A stretch of 64,000 nt of DNA, taken from assembly GCF_000014565.1 (NCBI RefSeq), contig NC_008268.1, positions 5,026,501 through 5,090,500 on the forward strand. The letters are read 5' to 3'. The translations under genes and the position numbers were made by a program. How positions within the stretch are numbered: the stretch's first letter is position 1; every line of letters begins with the position of its first letter. Positions 15,890 to 24,735 of the stretch are shown here, piece by piece. The stretch comes from Rhodococcus jostii RHA1 (GTDB lineage: Bacteria; Actinomycetota; Actinomycetes; Mycobacteriales; Mycobacteriaceae). The notes beneath the pieces are model-generated. The model searched no databases and was not told the DNA's origin. It saw nothing but the letters and a program-made list of their open reading frames with translations.

Positions 15890-17224
15890 ATGCCACGAAT
15901 CGACACCGATCTACTCGTCATCGGCGCCGGCATGGCCGGGTTGACCGCCGCGGCGCGAGCGGTGGCCGGAGGTCGGTCGGTTGTCGTCGTCGAGAAGTCT
16001 GCAACGATTGGCGGGTCCGCCCAGTTCGCGGGATACGCGTGGACTGCCCCTTCCCATGAGGTCATGGAAGAGGTCAATCCGAACGGCGACCCCGCATTGC
16101 GTCGGGCGCTCGTCGACGGATTCTCGGACGGAATCGCCTGGATTCGCTCGCTCGGGGTCGAGTGCGCTGACGCGGTGACGGTTCTCCGCTACGGCACGGG
16201 CCACCAATTCGACACCACCCGATACATCGACGAGTGTCGTCGGCGAATTCGTAGTCACGGCGGTGAGTTGCACACGAGCGCAGAGACCCTCTCCCTGATC
16301 GCGCTGGACGGCGGAGTCGTCGGTGCCCGTGTGCGACTCTCGGACGGTACCGAATGTGAGATACGTTCCCACGCGACGATTCTCGCCACCGGCGGATTCC
16401 AGGCGAGTCCCGAATTGGCCGGTGAGCACATCCATCCCGCCGCGAGCGGGATGCAGCTGCGCTCGAATCCCACGAGTGCAGGTGACGGACTACGTCTGGC
16501 CGAGGCCGTCGGCGCCGCCTCCGGCACGGACCGGTCCGGCTTCTACGGCCATCTCGTCCCGACCGGCGTGCGCTTCCGCGACACGGCCGACTTCGTCGCG
16601 CTGTCGCTCTACTACAGCGAGCATGCGTTGCTGTTCAATCTCGACAACCGTCGTTTCACCGACGAGACCGTCGGTGACCATCTGACCACGATGGACTTGC
16701 TGGAGCAGCCCGAGTCGCGCGGATTGCTCGTCGCCGACGCACGGGTGTACCGCGAGTGGATCACCGGCAGCTACGTCGAGGGCGCCGCCGCACTCGACAA
16801 GTTCGACCTCGCGCAGCGCCGGGGTGGGCGGTGCGGAATCGCCGAGAATCTCGACGAGTTCGCCTATCTTCCCGAGGAATGGGGCTACGACGGTGCCGCG
16901 ATTGCGGATCAGATCCGGGCACTCAATGCGGCCGGTCCGGACACTCGGCCATCGCGTCGCTACGACTCGCAGGCGCTTGACGAGGGGCCCTACTACATCG
17001 TCGAGGCATGCCCGGCCCTGACATTCCCCTTCCACGGCATCCGCATCGATGAGCACGGCCGTGTCCTGAATGTGAAGGGCGGGACGATCAGCGGACTGTT
17101 CGCGGCCGGGTCGGATACCGGCGGCCTCTACAACCGCGCGTACACCGGCGGTATCGCCCCTGCACTGGTGTTCGGCCTGGCCGCCGCGGATCGAGCGATG
17201 CTGTCGCCTGTGAGTACTTGTTAA
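15890..17224 (+). CDS. FAD-dependent oxidoreductase (KstD/fumarate reductase flavoprotein family)
   Basis: A 444-residue flavoprotein. VIGAGMAGLTAA near residues 10-20 and the VVVEKSATIGG segment bind FAD; a second FAD contact, GLFAAGSDTGGLYNRAYTGG, is near the C-terminus. The superfamily holds fumarate reductases and 3-ketosteroid dehydrogenases, which add or remove a C-C double bond next to a carbonyl. It is about 60-120 residues shorter than typical KstD, so that substrate should not be assumed. ATG 15890 has GGAGG-like bases about 15 nt upstream. The final residues VSTC and the stop are encoded by a repeated hairpin. Confidence 0.83.
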   Translation: MPRIDTDLLVIGAGMAGLTAAARAVAGGRSVVVVEKSATIGGSAQFAGYAWTAPSHEVMEEVNPNGDPALRRALVDGFSDGIAWIRSLGVECADAVTVLRYGTGHQFDTTRYIDECRRRIRSHGGELHTSAETLSLIALDGGVVGARVRLSDGTECEIRSHATILATGGFQASPELAGEHIHPAASGMQLRSNPTSAGDGLRLAEAVGAASGTDRSGFYGHLVPTGVRFRDTADFVALSLYYSEHALLFNLDNRRFTDETVGDHLTTMDLLEQPESRGLLVADARVYREWITGSYVEGAAALDKFDLAQRRGGRCGIAENLDEFAYLPEEWGYDGAAIADQIRALNAAGPDTRPSRRYDSQALDEGPYYIVEACPALTFPFHGIRIDEHGRVLNVKGGTISGLFAAGSDTGGLYNRAYTGGIAPALVFGLAAADRAMLSPVSTC

Positions 17225-17252
17225 CCGCCCGCGGTTAACAAGTGCTCACAGG
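17207..17252. terminator. Repeated hairpin containing two convergent stop codons (copy 2)
   Basis: A 21-bp stem with one G.T pair (17207-17227 with 17232-17252). It contains the TAA of the FAD dehydrogenase (17222-17224) and, on the other strand, the TGA of the ArsR-like gene (17246-17248). The sequence nearly matches the hairpin at 9982-10027. Confidence 0.78.
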
Positions 17253-17716
17253 TGTTCCCCGACATCCGCGGCGGCCAGGGTGATGACCAGCAATGGCACC
17301 ACTTTCGCCGCCGCGATGCGGTAGTGGTTCCTCGACTCCTGCTCGACTATGCGTGCCCCGCCGAGGGCGCGCAGGTGGTGGTAGAGCTGACCGGGCGAGG
17401 TCAGCCCGACCGCCGTCTGCAGTTCGGCCGCGCCGGCGGGACTGCGCAGCAGGGTGCGAACGATCTCGAGGCGGGTCGGATGTCCCAGGGCGGCGAGCAC
17501 GTTCGATACGGCGGTGGGGGACAGGTCGAGGGTTGCAGCGGCGTCGTAGCGGATCGTCCATTGGATCTCGCCGCCCAGGTCGACGGTGCCCTGATACCCG
17601 ATCTGCCCGATGCTCTCGCCGACGTCGGGTGTCGGGGTTTCGGCGGGCCGGGCCGATTCGAGGGCGTGGACGCGCGCCTCGAGGTCGGCGAGCCGGGCGT
17701 CGTACTCGTCGTTCAC
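17246..17716 (-). CDS. ArsR-type winged-helix regulator
   Basis: A 156-residue protein. A short N-terminal coiled-coil-like stretch (DARLADLEARVHALES) is followed after about 45 residues by an ArsR-like winged helix: ALGHPTRLEIVRTLL, then TSPGQLYHHLRAL as the recognition helix. No CxC metal-binding motif of the metal-sensing ArsR proteins is seen. GTG 17716 overlaps the serine hydrolase stop (GTGA), so the two genes are translationally coupled. The ligand and targets are unknown; the upstream frame, open to 17959, is a shadow of the hydrolase gene. Confidence 0.82.
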   Translation of the reverse strand: MNDEYDARLADLEARVHALESARPAETPTPDVGESIGQIGYQGTVDLGGEIQWTIRYDAAATLDLSPTAVSNVLAALGHPTRLEIVRTLLRSPAGAAELQTAVGLTSPGQLYHHLRALGGARIVEQESRNHYRIAAAKVVPLLVITLAAADVGEHL

Positions 17717-18687
17717 ACGGCACAACTTAGCTGCGACGTCGTGTCGGGATCGGTCATCGCCTCGAGAAGCAGCTGCTGGTGCGCGAAATTCCCGCCGATG
17801 ACGTTCAGGTAGTCCTCGCTCGACAGGTTCGACGTCAGCAGCACCGCGGTGGCGACGGTGCCGTCGGGACGTCGGATCGTCATCGCCTCGGTGACCACTC
17901 CGGGAAGGTTGCCGCCCTTGAAACCCAGCCCGTCCAACCCGGGCGGGGCGGGCTGCCATTCGAGTGTTCGGCGTGCGACGTCGGAGCCGGGTCCGAAGTC
18001 GCCGCTCGCGATCGCGTGGTGCAGTGCGGCGAGGCCCGAGGCCGTACCCGTCACCCCGGACTCCTGCACCCGGGCCGTGACCGCGGGGAAGTCATCGCCG
18101 GGCGACATCCGCATCACCTGTTCGCGGTAGGCGCCGTCGTGTGCGTAGCGCTGGGCGGCGTCCCACCGGGCATCCCGCGACATCGCCGGATCGAGGAGGG
18201 CGATGGTGGAGCCCAGCAGGGTCGGGACTTCGAGGTCGTCCCAGCCGCCCTGCGCGGCGGCGTCGGCGAGGGCGGTGTCGCCGAGTCGGTCGCGCAGATA
18301 GTCGGGGACGGCGTTGTCGCTCTCCTGGATCATCGCGGTCACCATCTGCTCGAGCGTGACGGTGGCGTCGGGTTCGGTGACGCCGAGCCGCTCCAGGGCC
18401 TTCGGGTGGGTGCCGCCGTCGGTGTTCGGGAGGTACCAGCGTTCCCACTCGGACAGCGGTACCGGTTCGGCCGGGTCGAGTTCACCCGACGCGACGGCCC
18501 GGGCGTAGGCGGCCAGGTGCACCACCTTGATCGCGGACGCCAGCGGAACGGTGTCGCCGGGGCGGTGCTCGACCGTTCGGCCGCGACCGTCGTCGACGAC
18601 GAAGGCGACGTCGTCGGGGTGCGAGCCGACGTACCCGACCCATCCGGAGGCGGTCGTGATGTCGGCGGGTGGCAGCGGTGCGCACAC
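17713..18687 (-). CDS. Serine hydrolase (class A beta-lactamase-like fold), detached from its signal peptide by a frameshift
   Basis: A 324-residue beta-lactamase/transpeptidase-like domain. SAIK at residues 51-54 is the SxxK catalytic motif, QESDN near 120 matches the SxN position, and GFKGGN near 260 replaces the KTG box. The only in-frame start is GTG 18687, which gives no signal peptide. A lipoprotein signal starts at ATG 18802 in the neighbouring frame, and the hydrolase frame is open back to about 18752 as an Ala/Pro/Thr-rich linker. A one-base indel near the lipobox would rejoin them. It may be a real frameshift or a sequence error. It is coupled to the ArsR-like gene downstream. Confidence 0.75.
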   Translation of the reverse strand: MCAPLPPADITTASGWVGYVGSHPDDVAFVVDDGRGRTVEHRPGDTVPLASAIKVVHLAAYARAVASGELDPAEPVPLSEWERWYLPNTDGGTHPKALERLGVTEPDATVTLEQMVTAMIQESDNAVPDYLRDRLGDTALADAAAQGGWDDLEVPTLLGSTIALLDPAMSRDARWDAAQRYAHDGAYREQVMRMSPGDDFPAVTARVQESGVTGTASGLAALHHAIASGDFGPGSDVARRTLEWQPAPPGLDGLGFKGGNLPGVVTEAMTIRRPDGTVATAVLLTSNLSSEDYLNVIGGNFAHQQLLLEAMTDPDTTSQLSCAV

Positions 18688-18802
18688 GGCCGGCGGCGCT
18701 GCCTGCTCGTCGGAGGAGGCAGTCGGTGCCGTCGGTGCTGCACGCGCCCAGGCTCACCGCGACCGCGACTGCTGCTGTGAGCGTGCTCAGCTTCCTGGTC
18801 AT
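18688..18802 (-). other. Out-of-frame lipoprotein signal peptide of the serine hydrolase
   Basis: From ATG 18802 this frame encodes a classic lipoprotein signal: MTRKL, a hydrophobic Ala/Val stretch, then SLGAC with Cys at 21. The frame then turns into Arg-rich shadow sequence, while the next frame gives a plausible linker ([18 protein letters not shown]) leading into the hydrolase. The break lies at about 18736-18745. Confidence 0.7.
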
Positions 18803-18820
18803 CGAGAAGATCCCTTCACC

Positions 18821-18860
18821 TGTGGAAATTCGATAATTCGGAATTGCGGAATTTTAGAAG
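18821..18860. promoter_or_regulatory. AT-rich divergent promoter region
   Basis: This 40-nt stretch is much richer in A and T than its surroundings, with repeated AATTC/GAATT half-sites and outer arms AAATTC (18826-18831) and GAATTT (18849-18854). It lies between the serine hydrolase and purD, so it probably holds promoter elements. No regulator can be assigned. Confidence 0.35.
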
Positions 18861-18940
18861 TACGGTATCGCGATCCGGTAGGACTGTCGAGACCGCACGC
18901 TCCGAACGTCCCGTTCGGCGCGGCCCGTAGGCTGACACCC

Positions 18941-20194
18941 GTGCGCGTACTCGTTATCGGCTCCGGAGCCCGTGAACATGCCCTCCTTCTCGCCCTCGCT
19001 CGCGATCCGGGTGTCAGTGCCCTGATGTGCGCGCCCGGCAACGCCGGGATCGGCAAGATCGCCGAGCAGCACCCCGTCGACATCGCGTCCGGGGAGGCGG
19101 TGGTCGCCCTCGCGAAGAAGCTCGACGCCGACCTCGTCGTGGTGGGGCCCGAGGTCCCGCTGGTGCTGGGTGTCGCGGACGCCGTCCGCGCGGCAGGCAT
19201 CGCCTGCTTCGGCCCGTCGGCCGACGCCGCGCGCATCGAGGGTTCCAAGGCGTTCGCCAAGGACGTCATGGCCGCCGCCGGTGTGAAGACCGCGCACAGC
19301 GAGATCGTCGACTCGCCCGCCAAGCTGGACGAGGCGCTCGACCGCTTCGGGCCCAACTGGGTGGTCAAGGACGACGGCCTCGCGGCAGGCAAGGGAGTCG
19401 TGGTCACCACCGATCGGGACGCCGCCCGCGATCACGCGGCCGAACTGCTCGAGAACGGTCACCCCGTTCTCCTCGAATCCTTCCTCGACGGTCCCGAGGT
19501 GTCGCTGTTCTGCGTCGTCGACGGCGAGACCGTCGTGCCGCTGCTGCCTGCCCAGGACCATAAGCGCGTCGGCGACGGCGACACCGGACCCAACACCGGC
19601 GGCATGGGCGCCTACACGCCGCTGCCGTGGCTGCCCGAGCAGACCGTGACCCAGATCGTCGACGACGTCGTGAAGCCGGTCGCGGCCGAGCTCGTCGCCC
19701 GGGGCAGCGCCTTCAGCGGCCTGCTGTATGCCGGTCTGGCGATCGGCAAGGACGGCCCCGCCGTGGTCGAGTTCAACTGCCGCTTCGGCGACCCCGAGAC
19801 GCAGGCGGTCCTCGCGCTGCTGAAGAGCCCGCTCGGCGAACTGCTGAACGCCGCGGCCACCGGAACGCTCGATCAGGTCGCGCCGCTCGAATGGCAGGAC
19901 GGCTCGGCGGTGACCGTCGTGGTCGCGGCCGAGCACTACCCGGCCACCCCGCGCACCGGTGACGTGATCACCGGCGCCGACGGTGACGGTGTCCTCCACG
20001 CAGGCACGAAACTCGTCGACGATCAGGTGGTCTCCGCCGGCGGACGCGTGCTCAGCGTGGTCGGAGTCGGAGCCGACCTCGACGCGGCGCGCGCGGATGC
20101 GTACTCCAAGATCTCCGCGATCAAGCTGCCGGGAAGCCACTTCCGCAAGGACATCGGACTGGCCGCTGTCGAGGGACGCATCGCCATTCCCTGA
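18941..20194 (+). CDS. purD: Phosphoribosylamine-glycine ligase
   Basis: GAR synthetase, second step of de novo purine synthesis: ATP-dependent ligation of glycine to phosphoribosylamine in the cytoplasm. The 417-residue length is normal. The N-domain starts [14 protein letters not shown]; the ATP-grasp domain shows [13 protein letters not shown] and [12 protein letters not shown]; the family signature is [11 protein letters not shown] 18941 matches the conserved N-terminus. The frame extends upstream but only as shadow sequence. purB and purC lie further along on the same strand but in separate transcription units. Confidence 0.97.
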   Translation: MRVLVIGSGAREHALLLALARDPGVSALMCAPGNAGIGKIAEQHPVDIASGEAVVALAKKLDADLVVVGPEVPLVLGVADAVRAAGIACFGPSADAARIEGSKAFAKDVMAAAGVKTAHSEIVDSPAKLDEALDRFGPNWVVKDDGLAAGKGVVVTTDRDAARDHAAELLENGHPVLLESFLDGPEVSLFCVVDGETVVPLLPAQDHKRVGDGDTGPNTGGMGAYTPLPWLPEQTVTQIVDDVVKPVAAELVARGSAFSGLLYAGLAIGKDGPAVVEFNCRFGDPETQAVLALLKSPLGELLNAAATGTLDQVAPLEWQDGSAVTVVVAAEHYPATPRTGDVITGADGDGVLHAGTKLVDDQVVSAGGRVLSVVGVGADLDAARADAYSKISAIKLPGSHFRKDIGLAAVEGRIAIP

Positions 20195-20215
20195 GGTCGA
20201 GGCACTCCGACGACT

Positions 20216-20258
20216 GACAGGCGTGCACCCCCGGAAGATCCGGGGGTGCACGCCTGTC
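20216..20258. terminator. Bidirectional hairpin terminator
   Basis: A perfect 20-bp stem (20216-20235 with 20239-20258) with loop AGA, between convergent purD and the 3-hydroxybutyrate dehydrogenase gene. No T-run. Confidence 0.82.
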
Positions 20259-20266
20259 TCGTCACC

Positions 20267-21019
20267 TCAGCGGGCGGTCCATCCTCCGTCGATCGTGTAG
20301 GAGGCGCCGGTGACCATGCCTGCGTCGGCGGATGCGAGCCACGCGACGAGGGACGCCACCTCCGACGGTTCCACCAGTCGCTTGATCGCGCTCTCGGTGA
20401 GCATCACCTTCTCGATCACGTCGGCCTCGCTGATGCCGTGCACCTGTGCCTGATCCGCGATCTGCTTCTGCACCAACGGTGTCAGCACGTAACCGGGATT
20501 GACGCAGTTGCTGGTGACGCCGTGCGGACCGCCCTCGAGCGCCGTCACCTTCGACAGTCCCTCGAGTCCGTGCTTGGCGGTGACGTATGCGGCCTTGAAC
20601 GCCGATGCGCGGAGGCCGTGCACGGACGAGACGTTGATAATGCGCCCGAATCCCGTGGAATACATGTGCGGCAGCGCGGCACGGATCAGCAGGAACGGTG
20701 CCTCGACCATCAGCGTCTGGATGCGCCGGAAGTCCTCGGGGCGGAATTCCTCGATGGGACTGATGGTTTGGATCCCGGCGTTGTTGACGAGGATGTCGGT
20801 CTCGAGCCGCAGTTCGGTGAGCGGATCGGTGTCGAGGAGGTCGACGTGCCACGCGGTTCCGTCGATCTCGTCGGCGAGACTCTTGGCGGCAACGTCGTCG
20901 AGGTCGGCGACCGTGACGTGGGCTCCGCGTGCGGCGAGCGTCCGGGCGCAGGCCGCGCCGATCCCGCTGGCGCCGCCGGTGACGAGCGCGGTGCGTCCGG
21001 TCAGGTTCTGCTCGGTCAT
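20267..21019 (-). CDS. 3-hydroxybutyrate dehydrogenase (SDR)
   Basis: A 250-residue SDR: TGGASGIG near residues 13-20, NNAGIQ, SSVHGL, YVTAKHG catalytic motif. The VNPGYVLTPLVQKQI segment and the Q-rich lid are characteristic of D-3-hydroxybutyrate dehydrogenases (BdhA), which oxidise 3-hydroxybutyrate to acetoacetate with NAD. ATG 21019 overlaps the upstream MFS stop by 4 nt (ATGA), so the transporter gene is first in the operon. The pair suggests uptake and oxidation of 3-hydroxybutyrate or a related hydroxy acid. Confidence 0.87.
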   Translation of the reverse strand: MTEQNLTGRTALVTGGASGIGAACARTLAARGAHVTVADLDDVAAKSLADEIDGTAWHVDLLDTDPLTELRLETDILVNNAGIQTISPIEEFRPEDFRRIQTLMVEAPFLLIRAALPHMYSTGFGRIINVSSVHGLRASAFKAAYVTAKHGLEGLSKVTALEGGPHGVTSNCVNPGYVLTPLVQKQIADQAQVHGISEADVIEKVMLTESAIKRLVEPSEVASLVAWLASADAGMVTGASYTIDGGWTAR

Positions 21020-22404
21020 GCGGGGACCCCGTCCTTCGCGCCGGCAGCCTTCTCGTCCGCCAGGATCTGGGCGTCCGCCTCGTCGATCGATTCGAGCGAG
21101 ATGCCCTTGGTCTCCCGGGCGACGATCACGGCGACGACGGTGACGAGGCACGCGATCGCCAGGTAGATCGCAATCGGAACGGACGAGTCGTACTTGCTGA
21201 GCAGGCTGGCGGCGATGATCGGCGCCAGCGAACCGGCCACGATCGACGTCACCTGGTAGCCGAGGGAGACACCCGAGTACCGCATGCGGGTCGGGAACAT
21301 CTCGGCCATGATCGCGGGCTGACCGGCGTACATGAAGGCGTGGAACACCAGGCCGATGATGATCGCTCCGAGGATGACGGCGTTGTGCCCGCTGTTCATC
21401 ATCGGGAAGGCGAAGAAGCCCCACGTGCCCGCGGTCACCGCGCCGATCATGTAGACGGGGCGTCGGCCGATGGTGTCGGAGAGTCGCCCGACGAGCGGGA
21501 TCACCGCGAAGTGCACGGCGTGCGCGATCAGCATCCACCAGAGGATCTGCGCGGTGTCCGTGTGGACGACCACCTTGAGGTAGGTGATCGAGAACGTGAC
21601 CACCAGGTAGTACATGACGTTCTCACCGAAACGCAGGCCCATCGCCGTCAGCACGCCGCGGGGGTAGCGCTTGAGCACCTCGAAGACGCTGAACGACGTC
21701 TCCTTGATGTGTTCCGCTTCCTTCTGCGCCTGGATGAAGATCGGGGCGTCGGTGACCTTCGTGCGGATGTAGTAGCCGACGAGGACGATCACGGCCGACA
21801 GCCAGAACGCCACGCGCCAGCCCCAGCTGAGGAACGCCGCATCGGACAGCGTCGTCGTCAGGATCAGCAGGACGACGGTCGCGACGAGGTTGCCCGCAGG
21901 CACGCCGGCCTGCGGCCACGACGACCAGAAGCCGCGGGAGCGGTTCGGGCTGTGCTCGGCGACCAGCAGCACGGCGCCACCCCACTCGCCGCCGACGGCG
22001 AATCCCTGGATGAAGCGGAGAGTGACGAGCAGGGCAGGGGCCCAGTACCCGATCTGGTTGTACGTGGGCAGGCAGCCCATCAGGAACGTGGCCGCGCCGA
22101 CGAGGAGCAGGCTGAACTGGAGCAGTTGCTTGCGGCCGAACTTGTCGCCGAAGTGACCGAAGACGATGCCGCCGAGAGGCCGGGCAACGAAGCCGACGGC
22201 GTAGGTCACGAACGCCGCGATGATCGCGTCGAGTTCGTTGCCGCCGGCGGCGAAGAACACCTTGCTGAACACCAGCGTCGCCGCGGTCCCGTATAGGAAG
22301 AACTCGTACCACTCGACGACGGTGCCGGCCATCGATGCGCCGACAACCTTCTTCAGCCCGGACGGCGGGGCTTCCTTCACGTGCGATGTTTCGTCGACGT
22401 TCAT
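21016..22404 (-). CDS. MFS metabolite:proton symporter (ShiA/ProP family)
   Basis: A 462-residue, 12-segment major facilitator of the metabolite:H+ symporter family. WYEFFLYGTAA in the first helix, GDKFGRKQLL between helices 2 and 3, and RFIQGFAVGGEWGGA are hallmarks of the family that imports shikimate, proline/betaine, alpha-ketoglutarate and similar acids. ATG 22404 has GGAG upstream. It is coupled to the 3-hydroxybutyrate dehydrogenase gene and divergent from a LysR gene that probably controls both. A hydroxy acid or ketone body is a likely cargo (inference). Confidence 0.88.
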   Translation of the reverse strand: MNVDETSHVKEAPPSGLKKVVGASMAGTVVEWYEFFLYGTAATLVFSKVFFAAGGNELDAIIAAFVTYAVGFVARPLGGIVFGHFGDKFGRKQLLQFSLLLVGAATFLMGCLPTYNQIGYWAPALLVTLRFIQGFAVGGEWGGAVLLVAEHSPNRSRGFWSSWPQAGVPAGNLVATVVLLILTTTLSDAAFLSWGWRVAFWLSAVIVLVGYYIRTKVTDAPIFIQAQKEAEHIKETSFSVFEVLKRYPRGVLTAMGLRFGENVMYYLVVTFSITYLKVVVHTDTAQILWWMLIAHAVHFAVIPLVGRLSDTIGRRPVYMIGAVTAGTWGFFAFPMMNSGHNAVILGAIIIGLVFHAFMYAGQPAIMAEMFPTRMRYSGVSLGYQVTSIVAGSLAPIIAASLLSKYDSSVPIAIYLAIACLVTVVAVIVARETKGISLESIDEADAQILADEKAAGAKDGVPA

Positions 22405-22435
22405 CTGTCGCTCCTCGTTACACTCCGCACCCCGT

Positions 22436-22451
22436 TGTGACTGGGGACACA
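22436..22451. promoter_or_regulatory. CRP/GlxR-like site upstream of MFS/bdhA operon
   Basis: TGTGA-CTGGGG-ACACA matches TGTGA-N6-TCACA at 9 of 10 positions and lies 31 nt before the MFS start codon. Confidence 0.35.
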
Positions 22452-22476
22452 GTTCGTTGGTCCTGCCGAGTATTGA

Positions 22477-22532
22477 TGCATATTTGTGCGCACACAATGA
22501 CGCAACCTGCAGTCGGCATGTGCAAATATGCA
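22477..22532. promoter_or_regulatory. Inverted repeat between MFS operon and LysR gene
   Basis: TGCATATTTG (22477-22486) and CAAATATGCA (22523-22532) form a perfect 10-bp inverted repeat 36 nt apart, with a further palindrome TGTGCGCACA (22485-22494) beside the left arm. It is a plausible site for the LysR protein or for a DNA loop. Confidence 0.45.
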
Positions 22533-22535
22533 GAA

Positions 22536-23444
22536 GTGACCTCCGGAACAGCCCTGCCCAGCGCCGACGACCTGCTCGTACTGCTGGCAGTGGGGCGCAC
22601 CGGCCGCTTCAACACCGCCGCCGACGACCTGGGTGTCAACCACACGACCATCTCGCGTCGGATCGCGAGTCTGGAGAAAAGCCTCGGCGGCCGGGTGCTG
22701 GTGAAGGCCGCGGGCGGGTGGGAACTCACCGACCTCGGGCGGCAGGCCTTGACCGCGGCCGAGCGTGTGGAGGCCGCCGTCCACGGACTCGTCGCCGAAC
22801 CCGGTCGCGCCGACCACCTGAAGGGCGTGGTCCGGGTATCGGCGACCGATGGGTTCAGCGCCTACATCGCGGCACCCGCCGGCGCACTGATCCGCAGCAG
22901 GCACCCCGAGGTGTCCGTGGAGATCGTCGCGATCACCCGCCGGGCCTCGCAACATCGCTCGGGCCTCGACATCGAGATCGTCGTGGGCAAGCCGCAGGTA
23001 CACAGGGCGGAGGCGCTGTGGCTGGCCGACTACACCCTCGGCCTGTACGGCGCGAAGTCGTACCTGTCCGCGCACGGCACCCCCAGACAGGTGGGTGATC
23101 TGGCCGATCATTCACTCGTCTACTTCATCGACTCGATGCTGCAGGTCGACGAACTCGACCTCGCGCGCCGCCTCACCGTCTCGATGCGCGAATCGGTGAC
23201 GTCGACCAACGTGTTCGTGCACGTCGAGGCCACCCGGGCGTCGGCGGGTATCGGATTGCTGCCGTGCTTCATGGCCGACCGCCACGACGACCTCGTGCGG
23301 GTGCTGCCCGGGCAGGTCGAGGCCACGCTGGCGTACTGGCTCGTGGCGCGCCCCGAGTCGTTGCGCCGACCGGAGGTCGCGGCGGTGGTGGGGGCGATCC
23401 GGGAGACGGTGGAGTCGCAGCGGGACGCGTTGGCGGGGCAGTGA
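22536..23444 (+). CDS. LysR-family transcriptional regulator
   Basis: About 302 residues. The N-terminal winged helix is LLVLLAVGRTGRFNTAADDLGVNHTTISRRIASLE, followed by a LysR-type substrate-binding domain. Three in-frame starts are possible (ATG 22497, ATG 22518, GTG 22536), none with a clear ribosome-binding site; GTG 22536 gives the usual distance from N-terminus to HTH and leaves the inverted repeat upstream. It is divergent from the MFS/3-hydroxybutyrate dehydrogenase operon and most likely regulates it. Confidence 0.85.
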   Translation: MTSGTALPSADDLLVLLAVGRTGRFNTAADDLGVNHTTISRRIASLEKSLGGRVLVKAAGGWELTDLGRQALTAAERVEAAVHGLVAEPGRADHLKGVVRVSATDGFSAYIAAPAGALIRSRHPEVSVEIVAITRRASQHRSGLDIEIVVGKPQVHRAEALWLADYTLGLYGAKSYLSAHGTPRQVGDLADHSLVYFIDSMLQVDELDLARRLTVSMRESVTSTNVFVHVEATRASAGIGLLPCFMADRHDDLVRVLPGQVEATLAYWLVARPESLRRPEVAAVVGAIRETVESQRDALAGQ

Positions 23445-23467
23445 GCGCGTCACGCTAGCGTCAAGGG

Positions 23468-24634
23468 GTGCGTCCCGAATCCCAGCGGTCCAACATCCAG
23501 ACCTTCCACGTGATGGACGTGTGGAAGGCGGCCACCGAACGTCAGCGCACTCACGGTGACGTGCTGACGCTCGCGGCGGGGCAGCCGTCCACTCCCGCTC
23601 CGCAGCCGGTTCTCCGCGCGACGCGGGAAGTGCTCGACGGACACCTTCTCGGCTACACGGAGACGTTCGGCATTCTGCCGTTGCGGGAGGCGATCGCCGG
23701 ATACCACTCCGCCAAGTCCGGCATCGACGTCGACGCCGAGGACGTCGTCGTGACCACCGGATCCTCGGGTGCGTTCACGCTGCTGTTCCTCGCCGCGTTC
23801 GACGTCGGCGACACCGTCGTGGTGGCCCGCCCCGGCTACCCGGCCTACCGGAACACGCTCGCCGCGCTCGGCTGTACCGTCATCGAGATCGACTGCGGAG
23901 CGGACACCCGGTTCCAACCGACGGTCGCGATGCTCGAGGCTCTGCCCGAGCCGCCGGCCGGACTGATCGTCGCGAGCCCCGCCAACCCGACCGGCACCGT
24001 CATCGACCCCGACGAACTGGCCGCGCTCGCCCGCTGGTGCGACGACCACGGGACGCTGCTGATCTCCGACGAGATCTATCACGGCATCGGATACGGCGAG
24101 CAGGCGATGACCAGCTCGTGGGAGACGTCGCGCGAATCCGTCGTCGTCGGGTCGGTGTCCAAGTACTTCTCGATGACGGGCTGGCGGCTGGGCTGGATGC
24201 TGGTCCCCGAGGGGCTGCGCCGACCGTTGCAACGGCTCGCGTCGAACATGACGGTGTGCCCGCCCGCAATCTCCCAGTATGCGGCGATCGCCGCGTTCAC
24301 CGAGGAGTCGAGGGTCGAGCTCGACGGCCACGTCCAGCGCTACGCCGTCAACCGGGAGCTGTTGCTCACCGGACTCCCGGAACTGGGTATCACCGACCTG
24401 GCGCCCGCCGACGGCGCGTTCTACGTGTACGCCGACATCGGGCACCTGCTCGGCGGATCCCACGGCGCGACGTCGACGGAATGGTGTTCGCGACTGCTGC
24501 AGGACACCGGTCTGGCGCTGGCCCCGGGCATCGATTTCGACACCGTCCACGGCGACCGGACGGTCCGGCTGTCGTTCGCCGGGTCCACCGCCGAGGTCCG
24601 GGAATCGCTGGTGCGACTGGGTCGCTGGCTGTAG
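23468..24634 (+). CDS. Class I/II pyridoxal-phosphate aminotransferase
   Basis: A 388-residue fold-type I aminotransferase. ASPANPTGTV and LISDEIYHGIGYG precede the PLP lysine K232 in GSVSKYFSMTGWRLGW, and a conserved Arg near the C-terminus (VRLSFAG) should bind the substrate carboxylate. The family transaminates aspartate, aromatic or aliphatic amino acids; specificity cannot be assigned. GTG 23468 is used with AAGG just upstream. It follows the LysR gene by 23 nt and may be co-transcribed with it. Confidence 0.87.
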   Translation: MRPESQRSNIQTFHVMDVWKAATERQRTHGDVLTLAAGQPSTPAPQPVLRATREVLDGHLLGYTETFGILPLREAIAGYHSAKSGIDVDAEDVVVTTGSSGAFTLLFLAAFDVGDTVVVARPGYPAYRNTLAALGCTVIEIDCGADTRFQPTVAMLEALPEPPAGLIVASPANPTGTVIDPDELAALARWCDDHGTLLISDEIYHGIGYGEQAMTSSWETSRESVVVGSVSKYFSMTGWRLGWMLVPEGLRRPLQRLASNMTVCPPAISQYAAIAAFTEESRVELDGHVQRYAVNRELLLTGLPELGITDLAPADGAFYVYADIGHLLGGSHGATSTEWCSRLLQDTGLALAPGIDFDTVHGDRTVRLSFAGSTAEVRESLVRLGRWL

Positions 24635-24735
24635 GCGGAGTTTCCCGGCCACGGCTCTTGCGGCGCCGCCGCAGCAGTTGTTCGATGGACTTGGGCGCAC
24701 TGCGTGTTCGGGCGTGCCAGGCAAGGAGAACGGCG

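Noticed and set aside
15890..17224. Naming the FAD enzyme 3-ketosteroid dehydrogenase (kstD)
   Set aside because: The fold matches, but the protein is 60-120 residues shorter than KstD and no other steroid-ring genes are seen.
17713..18687. Calling the serine hydrolase a true resistance beta-lactamase
   Set aside because: It has SxxK and an SxN-like motif, but GFKGG replaces KTG and the signal is out of frame. A resistance role is not supported.
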